DNA of 64,000 nucleotides, from the NCBI GenBank assembly GCA_036362985.1, contig JAYGXS010000002.1, positions 90,649,673 through 90,713,672 on the forward strand. The letters run 5' to 3'. Source of the stretch: Ligula intestinalis (taxonomy: Eukaryota > Platyhelminthes > Cestoda > Diphyllobothriidea > Diphyllobothriidae). Under the pieces are notes generated by a model that was not told the DNA's origin, did not search any database, and worked only from the letters and a program-made list of their open reading frames with translations. The position numbers and the translations under genes were made by a program. Below are positions 10,621 through 21,311 of this stretch, piece by piece; position 1 is the first letter of the stretch, and the number at the start of each line of letters is the position of its first letter.

Positions 10621-13600
10621 TTCGCAATCCTGGCGTTCGTCCTCCGAACAGTTCGAAAGACGTGTGAGTAATTCCGTCTGCCCCATCGATAATAGTATTT
10701 ATAGTTTGGGGTCCAGAGTCACCCAACTTTCAGCAACATGCAAAGGCTATATCTAAAGCATTATCTGAGCTTACTCATAGAGAGTTTTCCTTCCAGTCTG
10801 AAGACCAGACACCCTTTCATTATGTGTATCCCTATAGTTCTAGCAAATCCGTAAACCATTAATGGTTGCCATGGTTTTATGGGACCGGATTTTTTAACTT
10901 GTTGATTTGATCACTTTAGTATTAGTATTTTAATTTTTGTTGGTGACGCCATAGTTAAAAAAGAGCCAAAACCTCTAGTGCGAAATTCCCAGTCCTCACT
11001 TTTCATTTAGTCTGATGACGAACACGTGATACTTGTTCGAAAATTCATGAGTACAACTCGATTTTTCGAAGATATTCTTTCTTTTCAGTTAAAAGAATCT
11101 GTTGAGTTTTTAGAAGAAAAACTGTCGCTTTTGGTCTGCGGGGGGGGGGGTCTAAAGGGGGAAGGATTTTTGGGAGAAAAAACTTCCGCTCTTGGAAGGA
11201 GGATTCAGCGCAGAAGTATCGCATATGTCACCATAATCGTCACCGAAGTGTGGACGATGTGACCAGATACTCTCTTTGCTGAGTGTAGAGTCCGCCGACA
11301 GGGTTGCAAAGACGGAACTATCCGCCCAGCTCGTCGATCGTCCGCTGCGGGTCGAATCAGGGGAGAACGTTTAGGGACCGTGAGGACTGTTGCCGCCAGG
11401 TTTGGTTGATGCGATCGCTGACGGATCATCATGGTATGCGAATTCCTCAGTCTTCCCCTGAAGACATCGACTTACAGCGGTCAAAATGGCCTGCCCATTG
11501 CAACAATGTCTTTTTTATATGATTGTTTGTCAAGATTGTATTCCATATATAGTGTGCATATTTAATGTGTTTTCGTTGGAATTCCTATCTCCTGTGGATT
11601 GTTCCGTGGGAATTCGCAGACGTGATCAACGGCCTTGGTGACCGAGATGCTTGTAAATTATTTGCCCTCCTGATTGAATTCGAAGGCACCTTGACAGCTA
11701 GCTGCTGCCGTATGCACTTGAATTTCTTTGTTAATCCTTTTTTCGAGTGACGTAATACCGCGAGTCCCGCGTGACTACCATCGGACAAGCTGACTGGCCT
11801 TTGGTAAACCCTACAGTCGAGGGATATGTATTCTGGCTGTTCGTTGTTCGAGGTCACGGTCGCTTATTAAACCGCCAAGGTGGAATCTTCTTAGGCAGTC
11901 TCCACAACCCAGTTGTGTTTTAAGACGAACTCTTATCGATTTCGTTAATCTTTGACATGTTTTACTTGATCTCATTCCAATATAAATTTACTGGCCTGAG
12001 GAAAATTTATAAAAACCAGATATATGCTTTCCGCCGAATCGTTTCAAAATAATGGGATTTGTAAAGGCATTTGCATTTGATAAGCAAAATGCTTGCTGGT
12101 TTTTTTTTCGCGGACCTTGTCGACGCAGTTGGATGGTAACCTCATAATGGGTACGATATTGCCCATCAATTATTTTGAATGTCAATCCGTTCTTTTTGGC
12201 TGCCGTAGTCTCACTTTGGTGAATCCTTCTTTGTTATGGTGCCTTTACCAATTTCAGTCAATTTTATGCGAGCCTTATTGTTCTACCACAGAATAATCAA
12301 GGCACGCTGCAAGTTATGTGCATTGGTCTCCCTGGGTGTATTCTTCTTCTGAAAGACCTGTGGACTTTTTTGGAAGTTAATTGCAAATTATCGCTGACGG
12401 ATGATGCCTCCTTCACGACCGTAATATAATACGATTCTGTGGCTATAGCTTCTGTTCAAGCGAGTTGTCAGTCATTGCATTTTATATTCTTCGTTGCAGG
12501 CTCCGTGGCCGTGTATTTCGCGGGTAGCTCCGAATATCCGAGTGCGCTTACACCACTAACGCACCACTCACCACGTGCCGAACAATGTATAGTCAGGTTA
12601 TTGGTGAAAACCCTGCCGCTAGGCTGACCCCAGCTAGCCATCATCAACTTCGGATAAGGAATTCTGCCTCTATTGTGATGGGCAGCTTGCAAAGAAAGTT
12701 GTACCGAGACTTTGCTCGCTTGTGACAGCCTTTCTGGAACGGTTTTAGACGACTAATGGATGTGTGCGTCCGCACGATCGTTACTATGATGACATACCTA
12801 TCTCTGTCATTTGTGTAGGCATACAAATTTAGGTTTATTATTATAGAAACCTGATTAATTATATGTCGTTAGGGAACCCACACTCAATCGCCTTCCTTTT
12901 AACTCTCCGGTTTACGACGCTGGTTGGCCTTCGGTTTAGGGTCCCGTTTACGACGTTTACTGTTATGCTTATGATTTACATTTAAGGATTTAGGTTAAGG
13001 GTTTTAACATGCGTTTTTGATCTAGGGTTTGCAGATTGGAGTGTTATGGGCATGATTGAGGTTTACGATTAGATTAATATTAGCCAACAATGACGGGCAT
13101 AATAGTTCCAATGCAGACTACTAACTTGCATTTACCGCTTTAGTGGACGAGTTTTCCTCTCTTTCTGTCTGTCGCTTATCTATATATTCATTATCTGTTT
13201 TCCTGTTTTTTCATGCATTTTTCATTTCTTGGTGTTTTGGTTCTGTGTATAATTATTTCCGTTTGTCGGCTGCCCCTGATTGGACTACTCAGACTGTTAT
13301 GCATCTTATTTTATTTTTCATGGACTTTTTTTACATTTTTTCACTAATTATGCTGTCCACTGGTTGCTTTGTTCACTCCTATTCGCCCGATTGCGTGCTA
13401 GTGCGGCGTAATTTACTGAGTTATAAATCTCTCGAATTCGCGCTCTGGGCCTTAAATTATGCCTTGCAGCAGAAAACACTTCTTTTCCTACGTCGTAATA
13501 CTGAGGAGCATGGGACATGAGCCGAAGATTACGGGTATGCGGTTATATGCCGGCTTTTGCTTAAAACTCTTTCTAGCCATCTCTATAAATCTTGCTTGGA

Positions 13601-13844
13601 GCTAAATCAGTGCCTTTGTAGTGCGTTTTTATTCTTTAATTTTCTTGTCTTAAGGGCACTTTTTCCCATGCGCCCTATAAATTATTTAAGAGTATTTACT
13701 GTCTCCGCCCCCGTTCCCACGTATAGTAGATTGTCTAACGCATGAACTGCGAAGACCGAAATTTGACGTGGTGCTTTAACGCACATTTGGGGATTGTTTT
13801 TTATTCACTGAAGGCGCAAAATGCTGTCGACTTAATAAAAGTTC
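10621..13844. other. TRMT1 intron, no gene seen
   Basis: AT-rich intronic DNA with a G-run near 11140 and a degenerate TTAGGG-like block at 12880-13085. The longest open frame, 13143-13520, is rich in Phe, Leu and Ser and has no recognisable domain or splice context. I treat it as chance. Confidence 0.5.
12880..13085 (+). repeat. Degenerate TTAGGG-like block
   Basis: Loose repeats such as GGTTTAGGG, GGATTTAGG, TTAAGGG and CTAGGGTTTG over about 200 bp, like those at 590, 23655 and 60655. The lead segment seen in the other copies is not obvious here. Confidence 0.4.
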
Positions 13845-13940
13845 AGTTCAAAAGACTAGCTTAGCGAACGTAAGTGCACTTTCGGTAAATTCTCTTCGGG
13901 CCAATACGTTTATATGTGAGGGGTAAAATTTAAACAAGCA
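13845..13940 (-). repeat. Hammerhead-like PLE terminal repeat (family HB), copy F
   Basis: On - strand it reads ATATAAACGTATTGGCCCGA, then GAGAATTTACCGAAAGTGC. This is the same unit as the copies at 16386, 16510, 17830 (-), 18290 and 58800. It lies just downstream of the GIY-YIG fragment at 14004-14447, in the same direction, mirroring the copy after 18150. Confidence 0.6.
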
Positions 13941-14003
13941 ACCGATAATATTCGTCTTTTTTTATAAGCGGGAGCCAACCAGAGCGCGGTTGAGTGCATA
14001 CCG

Positions 14004-14515
14004 CTAAGTGACTGCGGGCCACGCCAGATGTGGAGCTTGTACGAAGTCCTTTTGTGCACACAAGACTGGTTTCATTAACCTGATAGCCATCGCTTTTGCT
14101 GTTGCTAGCAGGTACGGACTCAGGGGATTTGGATAATTTGGTGGTACCTTGTATATCGCTTGGAAAGCGTCGTTAGGGTCCACGCGATATCCGAAATCAA
14201 CCAAGTGCCCCAGAATAGAGCTGTTTATGCTCCTGACTTCGCCTTTTCTCAGCCATGCCGGCATGTATTCCTTTATTCTTTTGAATAGGCGCTGCCTCGT
14301 GCGACCAATATAACCTGATCCATAGGAGCAAGTAAGGGAGTAGATGCACATAGAGGTGGTCTGGTCTGGTAAACTATCTGTTTTTTCCGATGCAAGATAG
14401 GAATCGTTGAGAATAATACCCGAACTCTGGCTGCTGGCACAGTTCATGACAGAGGTTGGTCAAGGCGTCTGATTAGCAGTTCACTTTACGCGTCCTCTTC
14501 AAAGGGGACTTTGGG
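14004..14515 (-). pseudogene. PLE GIY-YIG endonuclease, C-terminal fragment
   Basis: The 147-codon frame 14447-14004 includes MCIYSLTCSYGSGYIGRTRQ, an RIKEYMPAWL segment and the tail YKVPPNYPNPLSPYLLATAK. It is a GIY-YIG nuclease of the Penelope-like type, with Cys residues framing the Y-IGRT motif. The stretch 14448-14515 still reads VPFEED and SELLIRRLD in broken frames, so coding once continued upstream. The reverse transcriptase is missing (5' truncation). Its C-terminal tail is nearly the same as that encoded at 17953-18150 (+), which marks a second copy of one lineage. Terminal repeat copy F follows it. Confidence 0.8.
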
Positions 14516-14929
14516 GAATAATGTTTTTTTTCACAGTAATTGTGGTGGGTTTTATTTGTTTCACAGCCATATTCTTTTTCATAAATTTATCAGTGTATTG
14601 AAGGAGCAATTAGGCTAAATCCGATGTTTCTGGATATCCAAAGAAGTTCCTACGCTTTGAAGTGCTGCGGGTCAAAACGTCTTGTTTATGCGTCTCGTAG
14701 TACATTATTATAAGCTAGAACCGTTCTAACTGTATCTTTTCAGAGCACGGAAAATTTCTTTTTGCTTCATGGAAAATCATCTAATGGAATTGTTCGAAAT
14801 CGTATTGTTTTTGGAAAAAGAAGAGCAGATTCAGTTTAAAAGTGTGTTTTCGAAGTCTTGTACGTTTTCTGTCATAAAATTAGGTAATAAATTTGTGCGA
14901 CCGTTGTTTGCTTTACTACGTAGACAAAT

Positions 14930-15100
14930 AAACGGATAAATTGCTTTCATCATCTCCGAAAGAAGCAGAAGATGGGGCTGACGTTTCGAAAAAATATTCG
15001 TTTTCATCCTCAGCGCGTAGTGCCTATTCTCCTGCTAGCATCGCGTGGTTATTTCTTACCGCCAGCCGTGTGTTATAGCCGTGCCGCTTGCTGTTACTTT
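14930..15100 (-). repeat. PLE-type terminal repeat remnant, copy 2
   Basis: On - strand it reads GCTGAGGATGAAAACGAATA followed by TTTTTTCGAAACGTCAGCCC, an arrangement typical of decayed PLE termini with a GAAAC core. It resembles 6770-6935. Confidence 0.45.
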
Positions 15101-15679
15101 TTTCTGCCACGCCGTAGGTTAAAGATGCCCAAACATGCTGACTAGTCGAATACGGAAACTTGAAGCAGAACTGGCAGGAGATTATCAGGTTTCCTAAAAT
15201 CTTATTATATTTTCCGCCACTCTGTCGTGCCTTTTTGAGATTTTGCAACGCGACCTAGCAGAAAACAAGTATACCGAAAACTGATTCATTGTTCACAAAA
15301 AAGTGAGTTCCTTCATTTTCAGCAGAAAGTTTTTCCTAGTTTTCCGGGAACTCAAAAGCAAATCAGTCAAACTTTTCCATTTTTATCTTGAATTAACCTA
15401 AGACGTAAGTGAACTACGCAGATATTTGACGTCGAATTATCTAATTTAAGCGCTTTTTCAATCTGTAACTTGTTATGGAAAGTTTTTTAGTTGATCCTTG
15501 GCGTATTAATCTGAGTTGACGCGTTTGGGTGATTCAAGAACCATGGCCCAACCAAATAGCTGCATAAGAGAGTATGTCCAAAAATTCATTATGTGGGTAA
15601 ATATCTTTAAGAAATATCTTATTTTTCAGGTTTTGGCGAACACGCACGGAACAAAATCTGTATTTATAGACAGTCGACT

Positions 15680-16395
15680 GAAAACGCTGAAAATCATAAT
15701 GTGCACCACTATTTCAAGACCTATCTGAACCTAGTTGTAGTCGAGCACTAAAAATACTTGTGACGGGAGAAAATTTATCTCAATGTTCACCAAATGGTAC
15801 GTTAACGATTGCATCTGATAGTGCCCTATAAATTTATTTTTCACTGACCAGTATGCCCATGTGTGATCTTATGAGATACCTGACTGCTGGGACATCCCAG
15901 TCGGCGCACTCAAGCGAAAATCTGGTTGCTTTAGTCCAGCGTTTCTCCAATAAGCTATAACTTGATGAAACAACCGGTCATTTTCCTGAAGGCATTTTGA
16001 AATACCTACTCGAACTTTGGACTGTTTAGTATCAGTCGTACTTTACATTGAGCCTAATAGTTCAGAAGCATATGTATCCGAAAATTTCACAAAAGGATTA
16101 CTTTCAGGCGTAATTCTACCTGTGCTTCTTTTCTCATTTGTTATGCATGAACAGGCTTTCTCCACATTTAAAACTTTGAAACCCCCAATTTGTTCCGGAC
16201 TTTTCCGCCTTCCCAAATTAGGTTCATATTTCTAAACAACGTCCTATTACTTGCTAAACCGCAATATGCTTTCTTTCTAAAAACTCGTAACTTTACTGCT
16301 GTAAGCTTTTGGGCACGCAGTGTCAGCTGCTTGTGCGTAACAAGCATTTCCTTGTAAGAATCCTTGCATTTTGCGAGTTAGAACAGGAACTGTCC
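15680..16395 (+). repeat. ~700 bp dispersed repeat (family R7), copy 2
   Basis: Matches copy 1 (4035-4765) and the inverted copy 3 (37310-38010), with the landmark AAGCATATGTATCCGAAAAT near 16068 and GCATGAACAGGC near 16143. Non-coding. It is followed at once by two hammerhead-like HB repeats. Confidence 0.7.
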
Positions 16396-16465
16396 AACGA
16401 GACTTTATCAAAAGCACGCGTATGCTAGTCAACCGGTCTTCTGAACTAAGAAAAAATTAATTTTA
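16386..16465 (+). repeat. Hammerhead-like PLE terminal repeat (family HB), copy A
   Basis: CAGGAACTGTCCAACGAGAC, then TTTATCAAAAGCACGCGTAT and GCTAGTCAACCGGTCTTCTG. Very close to copy B, 120 bp downstream. The GAAA of the hammerhead core has become CAAAA, so it is probably inactive. Confidence 0.6.
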
Positions 16466-16509
16466 AAAAATTTCGGAAATAAATTAAGGGTCCTTAGATT
16501 TTGTGAGTT

Positions 16510-16615
16510 AAAGCAGGAACTGTAACTGTACTGGTCCGATGAGACTTTATCGAAAGCCCGCGTATGCTAGCCAGCCGGTCTTCTGAACTAGGAAAAATTT
16601 TGAGCAGAACCGTTA
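16510..16615 (+). ncRNA. Hammerhead-like ribozyme in PLE terminal repeat, copy B
   Basis: Folds by hand as a type I hammerhead. Stem I is CTGGT (16531-16535) with GCCAG (16570-16574). The core CCGATGA (16536-16542) differs from the canonical CTGATGA only at the second base. Stem II is short, GA/TC with loop CTTTA. GAAA is at 16552-16555. Stem III is AGC (16555-16557) with GCT (16566-16568), and the cleavage triplet CTA ends at 16569. PLE terminal repeats are known to carry hammerheads. Activity is uncertain because of the C in the core and the two-pair stem II. Confidence 0.6.
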
Positions 16616-16929
16616 AGTTGGCTGTCATGCGCATGCAGGTGGACATCGAAGGCTTTGTTACTATGTTATAACTGAATATTTAATAACAGGTGGTGGCGAT
16701 TCATGCCAAACTTGTAGACGATCCGTCTCGGCTGGGCGAGCGTGCTATTATTATGCCTGTGTAATAAAAGCTGGTGAATGTAACGATTGTAGTTACAAGG
16801 AAGAACCATGGCATGCTGTTTATACGGACGGGGACGGCGAGTTCTATCGGTCAGTTACTGTAGGAGTAATTTCAGTGATTGAGGCAAGAAGCGACCAACT
16901 TAACTCACCTGGGATGCCCGCAAGAGTAC

Positions 16930-17680
16930 CTCACTACAATTTAAATAACACCGTGAGGTTCGGTAGTGCATTAGCATGAGGCCTGGCGACTAAACTTGTG
17001 CTTGTTGGGGTTGCAATCATGACTGATGTAGCCGGCCTTAATGGTAACCTATAGGGTGCTTCTCCACGCGCGATGATCCGTGGTCGCAGACCGGGACAGT
17101 TCGAGCCATTATTTTCGCCAGTGCCGGATACCGAATACCGAAGTTCCAAAAACCACTTCCATGTCTTGACGGACTGAGTCGAGCCAGATTTTGAGTTAGG
17201 TAACGGTAGTAGCATGGAGCTCCTGAGGTTGACATTGAAGAACTTGTCAAAACCACCTTAGTCGTCTTTCCTGGATGGCCTGGGATATCCTTGTGATTTT
17301 GTCGCAGCGAGTGCGGACTGCCTCATTTGAGACGAAGTCCGTGTACTTCATTTGAAGGATGGTCCTCAAGCAGTTTTGGTCAACCACCTCTAGTTTCCGT
17401 TCCTCTTCTACGCGCATAGCCCAATATTCGCATTCGTATAGAAAAACGGATCGCACAGATGCACGGTACACGCGGATCTTTGTGAAGATAGAAATGTCGC
17501 GTCGGGTCCATAGGGTTCATAGAGACAATGTCATCTTTGCTCTGTCCATTCGGCAGCAACCTCACTCCGAGGTATTTGAAACCGTCTACTTCAAGTTGAC
17601 AGCCACTAATCTCATGACGTGCCTTCTCTTGCCGACTATGCCATCACTAAAGTCTAATGAGCTTTCCAGATCTCCCTAAG
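16930..17680 (-). pseudogene. Non-LTR retrotransposon RT, C-terminal fragment
   Basis: Read from 17640 leftward, the frame gives CQLEVDGFKYLGVRLLPNGQ, then SKDDIVSMN. After frame breaks, 17471-17247 gives VYRASVRSVFLYECEYWAMR, then RKLEVVDQNCLRTILQMKYT and QAIQERRLRWF. Shifted frames to about 16930 still encode a TWLDTVRQDME-like tail. This is the thumb and C-terminal region of an RTE or CR1-like reverse transcriptase, common in flatworm genomes. It is 5' truncated and carries several frameshifts. A relative lies at 57340-57740 on + strand. Confidence 0.8.
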
Positions 17681-17829
17681 CCATTACGTCTTGCTAACTT
17701 TCGTGCTGTGGTAAGGTTTGGCTCACATCGGATAACCTACTCCTTCTCAGAACTGAAACTCTATCTTCTTTAGCTGGCAGCTTTTAGTTGATCCCCGTGA
17801 TTATTTTGAAGAGAGATCTGAGATCTGAA

Positions 17830-17945
17830 ACTTGCGAAAATTCCCATCGCAGCAATCCGACGAGTAATTGGCGAGCATGCGTGTACTTTAAATAAATTCT
17901 CGTCAAGCCGTTACATTTATATGGGAGGGGGTTAACTGTAAAAAG
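17830..17945 (-). repeat. HB terminal repeat, inverted copy D (5' of GIY-YIG frame)
   Basis: On - strand it reads CATATAAATGTAACGGCTTG, then ACGAGAATTTATTTAAAGTA and CGCATGCTCGCCAATTAC. It is the inverted partner of copy E (18290-18400). The two flank the short GIY-YIG frame as in an inverted-repeat PLE. Confidence 0.6.
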
Positions 17946-17952
17946 TAAAATT

Positions 17953-18150
17953 GTGGATAAATTTTGTTCAACTTTACAGGCAAATATGTCCAGAGTGATC
18001 TACAAGGTCCCACCAAACTACCCTAAGTCACTGGGTCAGCGCCTGCTAGCAAGAGCAGAAGCAACCACTATCCGGTTGAGGAAGCCGGTTTTGTGTGGGC
18101 AAAAGAACCGCTTGCAAGCTCCAGGCTTAGCGTGGCCAACGGTCACCTAG
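17953..18150 (+). pseudogene. PLE GIY-YIG endonuclease, last ~50 codons
   Basis: Only the tail survives: SRVIYKVPPNYPKSLGQRLL, ARAEATTIRLRKPVL and LQAPGLAWPTVT. It matches the C terminus of the - strand fragment at 14004. It sits between inverted HB terminal repeats, so the unit (17830-18400) is a severely truncated element that kept its end structure. Confidence 0.75.
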
Positions 18151-18289
18151 CTACCGGCATTTTTCCGAGCCTCCTCTCTCTCTCTCCTCTCCCTGCCCAC
18201 TCCCCAATTGCTGCTTAATTAACCGCTTGTTACTACCCCCCTGCCCTATTCACTGGATTAGTTTGCCTGTAACGTTGAACGTAATTTAC

Positions 18290-18400
18290 CTGCAGTTTTA
18301 AACTTGACCCCCTCTCATAAATGTAACGAGAATTTAGTGAAAGCATATGTATGCTCGCCAACTGCTCTTCGGAGATCTGAAACTGTTTTAACTTGCCATG
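18290..18400 (+). repeat. HB terminal repeat, copy E (3' of GIY-YIG frame)
   Basis: CTCATAAATGTAACGAGAAT, then TTAGTGAAAGCATATGTATG and CTCGCCAACTGCTC. AGCATA and TATGCT form a perfect stem III-like hairpin after GAAA, ending in a CTC triplet. The left half of the core is deleted relative to copy B. Confidence 0.6.
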
Positions 18401-18414
18401 CTAGCAGCCTAGGT

Positions 18415-18570
18415 ACTAGATAAGAGGCCCAGGCACGTGTTTCCCCGGTATTCTACCGCTGCTTGACACAGCTGCGAGGAATCCGGCACATCAGTGGGTT
18501 CCCAAGCTTTCCTGTCTGTTTTCTGGTTGATATACCGGTTTTTAAATTGCTGACGGCTTGGTGAACCTTG
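18415..18570 (-). repeat. Hammerhead retrozyme-like repeat (family RZ), copy 4
   Basis: On - strand it reads ACCGGTATATCAACCAGAAA, then GGGAACCCACTGATGTGCCG, a GCTGTGTCAAGCAGCGG hairpin region, ATACCGGGGAAAC and ACGTGCCTGGGCC. It is the same unit as 34322-34665 and 39445-40260. The core base A is T (CTGATGT) and the site triplet is GCC, so this copy should be dead. Confidence 0.7.
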
Positions 18571-19159
18571 ACTTCACTGACAGTTGATTAGCGTTTACCT
18601 CTATAATTATGCTCTTCCTCCTTTCCTTTTTTCATCGCTGTTTCTTACCCCTTACGATATGCCGAGCCCTGACAGTTGATTGATATGAGCACACTATAAT
18701 TAGCCTCTTCTTTTTTGCTGTTTCTTAACTCTGCCGATGGACTCCTTTAAGAATTCGAAAGCTCAGGATAGTAAAAAAATGATCCGGTGCTCGACAATCT
18801 ACTGGTTAATGTGCTTGACAGGCGTAGACGTGGGCGTGATCCCGTAAGCCATTGCACATACCTCCAGCTTTGTTGGAAGGAGATGAGCGGATTAAGAGAG
18901 CGTGTGATAGTCTCTGCGAAATTTGTTTCTGCTGTAGCGTTCAGCAAGTGAATACTGTGCCCTCGGGACCGCGATGGTCTCCTTTGCTGGCCACTAATGA
19001 ACGACACCATATGACAAGTTTGGAAAGTTGTATCTCTGTATGCAATGTGTAGGTGAGCGCCAGCTTCCTGATGATGCCGAAAACAATTTGACCGGAAACA
19101 AAGTTTCCTACGTATGTACCGGAAATTCGGCATCCCAAAAAGTATAATTCGGTAGAAGA

Positions 19160-19835
19160 AGTTCTTTGGGAAAATGTTTATTGTGTGAATTTTCGACACT
19201 GGCTCACCAGGTCGTCATCAGACGGATGGGAATCGTACGAAATAGTTAATCCACAATGATGGCTAACAGGGGCTAATATAGTGGGTAGGGGTAAAAATTG
19301 GTAATTGTCATCCGCATGTGATTATGCGATTAGTGGGGAAGATAATAGTTGTCACTCGCATGTAATTATGCGGTCGGTTGGGGCCTAATTGTCGATTGCA
19401 TCTAATTGTGCGGTCGGGGTGGTTGGCTTTGCCTTCCTCCAGTCCGGGTAGGTTGCCGTTTCTTCCGTGCTTCTTTGAGGTTGATGTACATCGCGTCCAA
19501 TTCGACGTGCCTGTTGATGCACGAGTCGTCGGAGTTGATGGCATTTAAGAATTCACGGCCTTTCTTGTATGAACAGGAGCCAACAATGTGAGTTTCGTCC
19601 CACGCAAACTGGCGTCCAGTTTCAATTGTGTGCATGGCGACTTCAGACAAGTGATTGCGCCCTTTCACCGCTCTTTGATGTTCGCGTAAGTGGGTAGAGG
19701 CTGATCTTCCTATCTGTCCGCAATAAACTGCATTGCAGCTGCTACAGGGGATCTTGTAAATGACTTTCTTTCTGTCCAAATAGCTAACCCTGTCCTTAGG
19801 GTGTACAAGTTTCCTACTTCATCTTCTTCAGCCTG
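19160..19835 (-). mobile_element. Penelope-like element, 3' fragment with GIY-YIG domain
   Basis: The frame from about 19830 to 19402 reads VHPKDRVSYLDRKKVIYKIP, then CNAVYCGQIGRSASTHLREH. This is a GIY-YIG nuclease of the PLE type, here with YCGQIGR replacing the usual YIGET/QTGR. The reverse transcriptase is absent, so the copy is 5' truncated. Downstream (to about 19160) lies a terminal segment with a hammerhead-like core. It is a different lineage from the fragments at 14.0 and 18.0 kb and closer in layout to 1123-3842. It occupies the TRMT1 intron, antisense. Confidence 0.82.
19178..19225 (-). ncRNA. Hammerhead-like core at PLE 3' end
   Basis: On - strand CTGATGA (19221-19215) is followed by CGACCTGG TGAG CCAGTGTCG, a stem II of eight pairs with one bulged T, and then GAAA (19194-19191). 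The cleavage side reads ATTCACACAATAAAC, similar to the GTAGCACAATTACA of the intact PLE. A clear NUH site is not evident. Confidence 0.5.
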
Positions 19836-20876
19836 ATGTTTCAGTTATGTTTTTATCACGTGGGTGATTTCCTGTTCTTCGCTCATTATTCTCCCATGTT
19901 AGCTTTATTCAACTGTAGGTAGGCACTCTGAGTCGAGTGTTTTGATGAGTATTGTTTTTGCCTGTCGCGATTCTTCTACTGTCCATAGGCTTATCAGTTA
20001 TTCCAAACATATGAAGTTATTTGCTTTTTTATGGTTTGTCCTCGAGGACTATCTAGTGTTCCCGATGATGCAGCTGTTTAGCGGGTTCCGTGTCACAACC
20101 TTTCCCGTCGCCCAACCTGCAAGGTAGTGAGGAAACCTTCCCTGTACACAAATCACAATCGACTGACTGCAGAAGTACAGAACAACGAAGGGACGACGAA
20201 GAAATTTGGATTACTGTATAACTCGTAAACAGTAACTCTTACCAGATGAAATCAACGACTAGTTCAGTATCATTTTATTGAGGGAAAGATAGGCGAACGC
20301 CTTTGAACTCCGTATTGGTAACAAGATGGCAGGAAGTATCTGGATACAAAGAAAAATTTAAAATTTATGTCAATTACCTGTTGCGGGTGAAGACACAGTA
20401 GTTGTTGGGTCGTCTAAACAGTAATAAAACTACTACGAGTAGTATAATATAATGTACTGTATTTTGGTTACCCGGGGAATATGGGATGATGTGTTTGATG
20501 CGCAACTTTTTAGTGCTTTCCTTGCCTGTTCACCGCAAGTGTAACGATTCTTATCTTTCAACCTCCACTTCTTTTAAATTATCCCACATGCGAGATTATT
20601 GGGATTGCTAGTGTTTTAGAGAGCTTTGGTGGGTTGTGTAAGCCTGTCTTGACATCGTACCGCGGTTAACGATCACCGCCCGGTTTCCCTGACCCTTTGT
20701 CTCTTACTGTACTCCTCTCTGCGTCCCTGTTTAAGGATGTAAGAGCGACATTTTCTTACAGTTCGGAATGGAACTTTACTTTTCCTCAAACTTACTTTTT
20801 CAACCAATCATTATGACTTTAAAGTAAAGCTTCTCTCACCTTTGGCCTCACCTTTCCCACGCCTATTCTCCGCCAG
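19836..20876. other. Rest of TRMT1 intron, no gene seen
   Basis: I see no exon, repeat family member or structured element here apart from the pyrimidine-rich acceptor that ends it at 20876. Confidence 0.5.
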
Positions 20877-21311
20877 GTCCGCCTTTCTGAACGCCGGCTA
20901 CCGGGTGTCCTTTTCGCATGCAGCCACTGCCTCCCTCAAGACGGACGCTCCACCTAGTTTTATCTGGGACGTTATGTGTGCCTGGAAACGTCGTGTGCAA
21001 GCCACCAAGGCTGCGGCAGGCTCTGGAAGTCCCTCTTCACAAAAAGAGGGAAAGGATAAATTTATGAGCCTGGAAGACAATACGATGGATGCCGAGAAGC
21101 AGACGGAGCTGCAGAGCGTCGAGGAAACGGCAACGGTGAATGTCATGGATCAGAAAGCCGTTAAGCGGAAATCTCAGGGCAAGAAACATCCGCCGGCTGA
21201 ATCTGCTCTTCGCGTAGAGGCGGCCCTTATGGGACGTCCTCCCAATCCCCGCGTGGACTTCACTCCACATCCTAATGCCAATCCCAGTTCGCGTGAAGAG
21301 GGCCTTCTCAG
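20877..21311 (+). CDS. TRMT1: TRMT1, exon with SHA/KTDAP and NPSSR motifs
   Basis: The acceptor is TTCTCCGCCAG (ending 20876) and the donor AG|GTGAGT (21310-21317). The frame begins SAFLNAGYRVSFSHAATASL, then KTDAPPSFIWDVMCAW. It ends VDFTPHPNANPSSREEGLLR. These match the Trm1 family: a short strand ending in SLSHA, the KTDAP box followed by WD(I/V)MR.W, and a conserved NPSSR..G. The ~80 residues between are charged and low complexity, so this loop is lineage-specific. The exon is 435 bp and enters and leaves in the same phase, so its joins to 6191 and 26165 keep one frame. Confidence 0.92.

Noticed and set aside
13143..13520. 125-codon hydrophobic + frame that looks like a membrane protein
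   Set aside because: T-rich DNA gives Phe/Leu/Ser-rich frames by chance. No splice or start context, and it is intronic to TRMT1.
17380..17565. - strand frame MRLLPNGQSKDDIVSMNPMD as an independent gene
   Set aside because: It is part of the RT fragment (LLPNGQSKDD is the RT motif) read through a frameshift.
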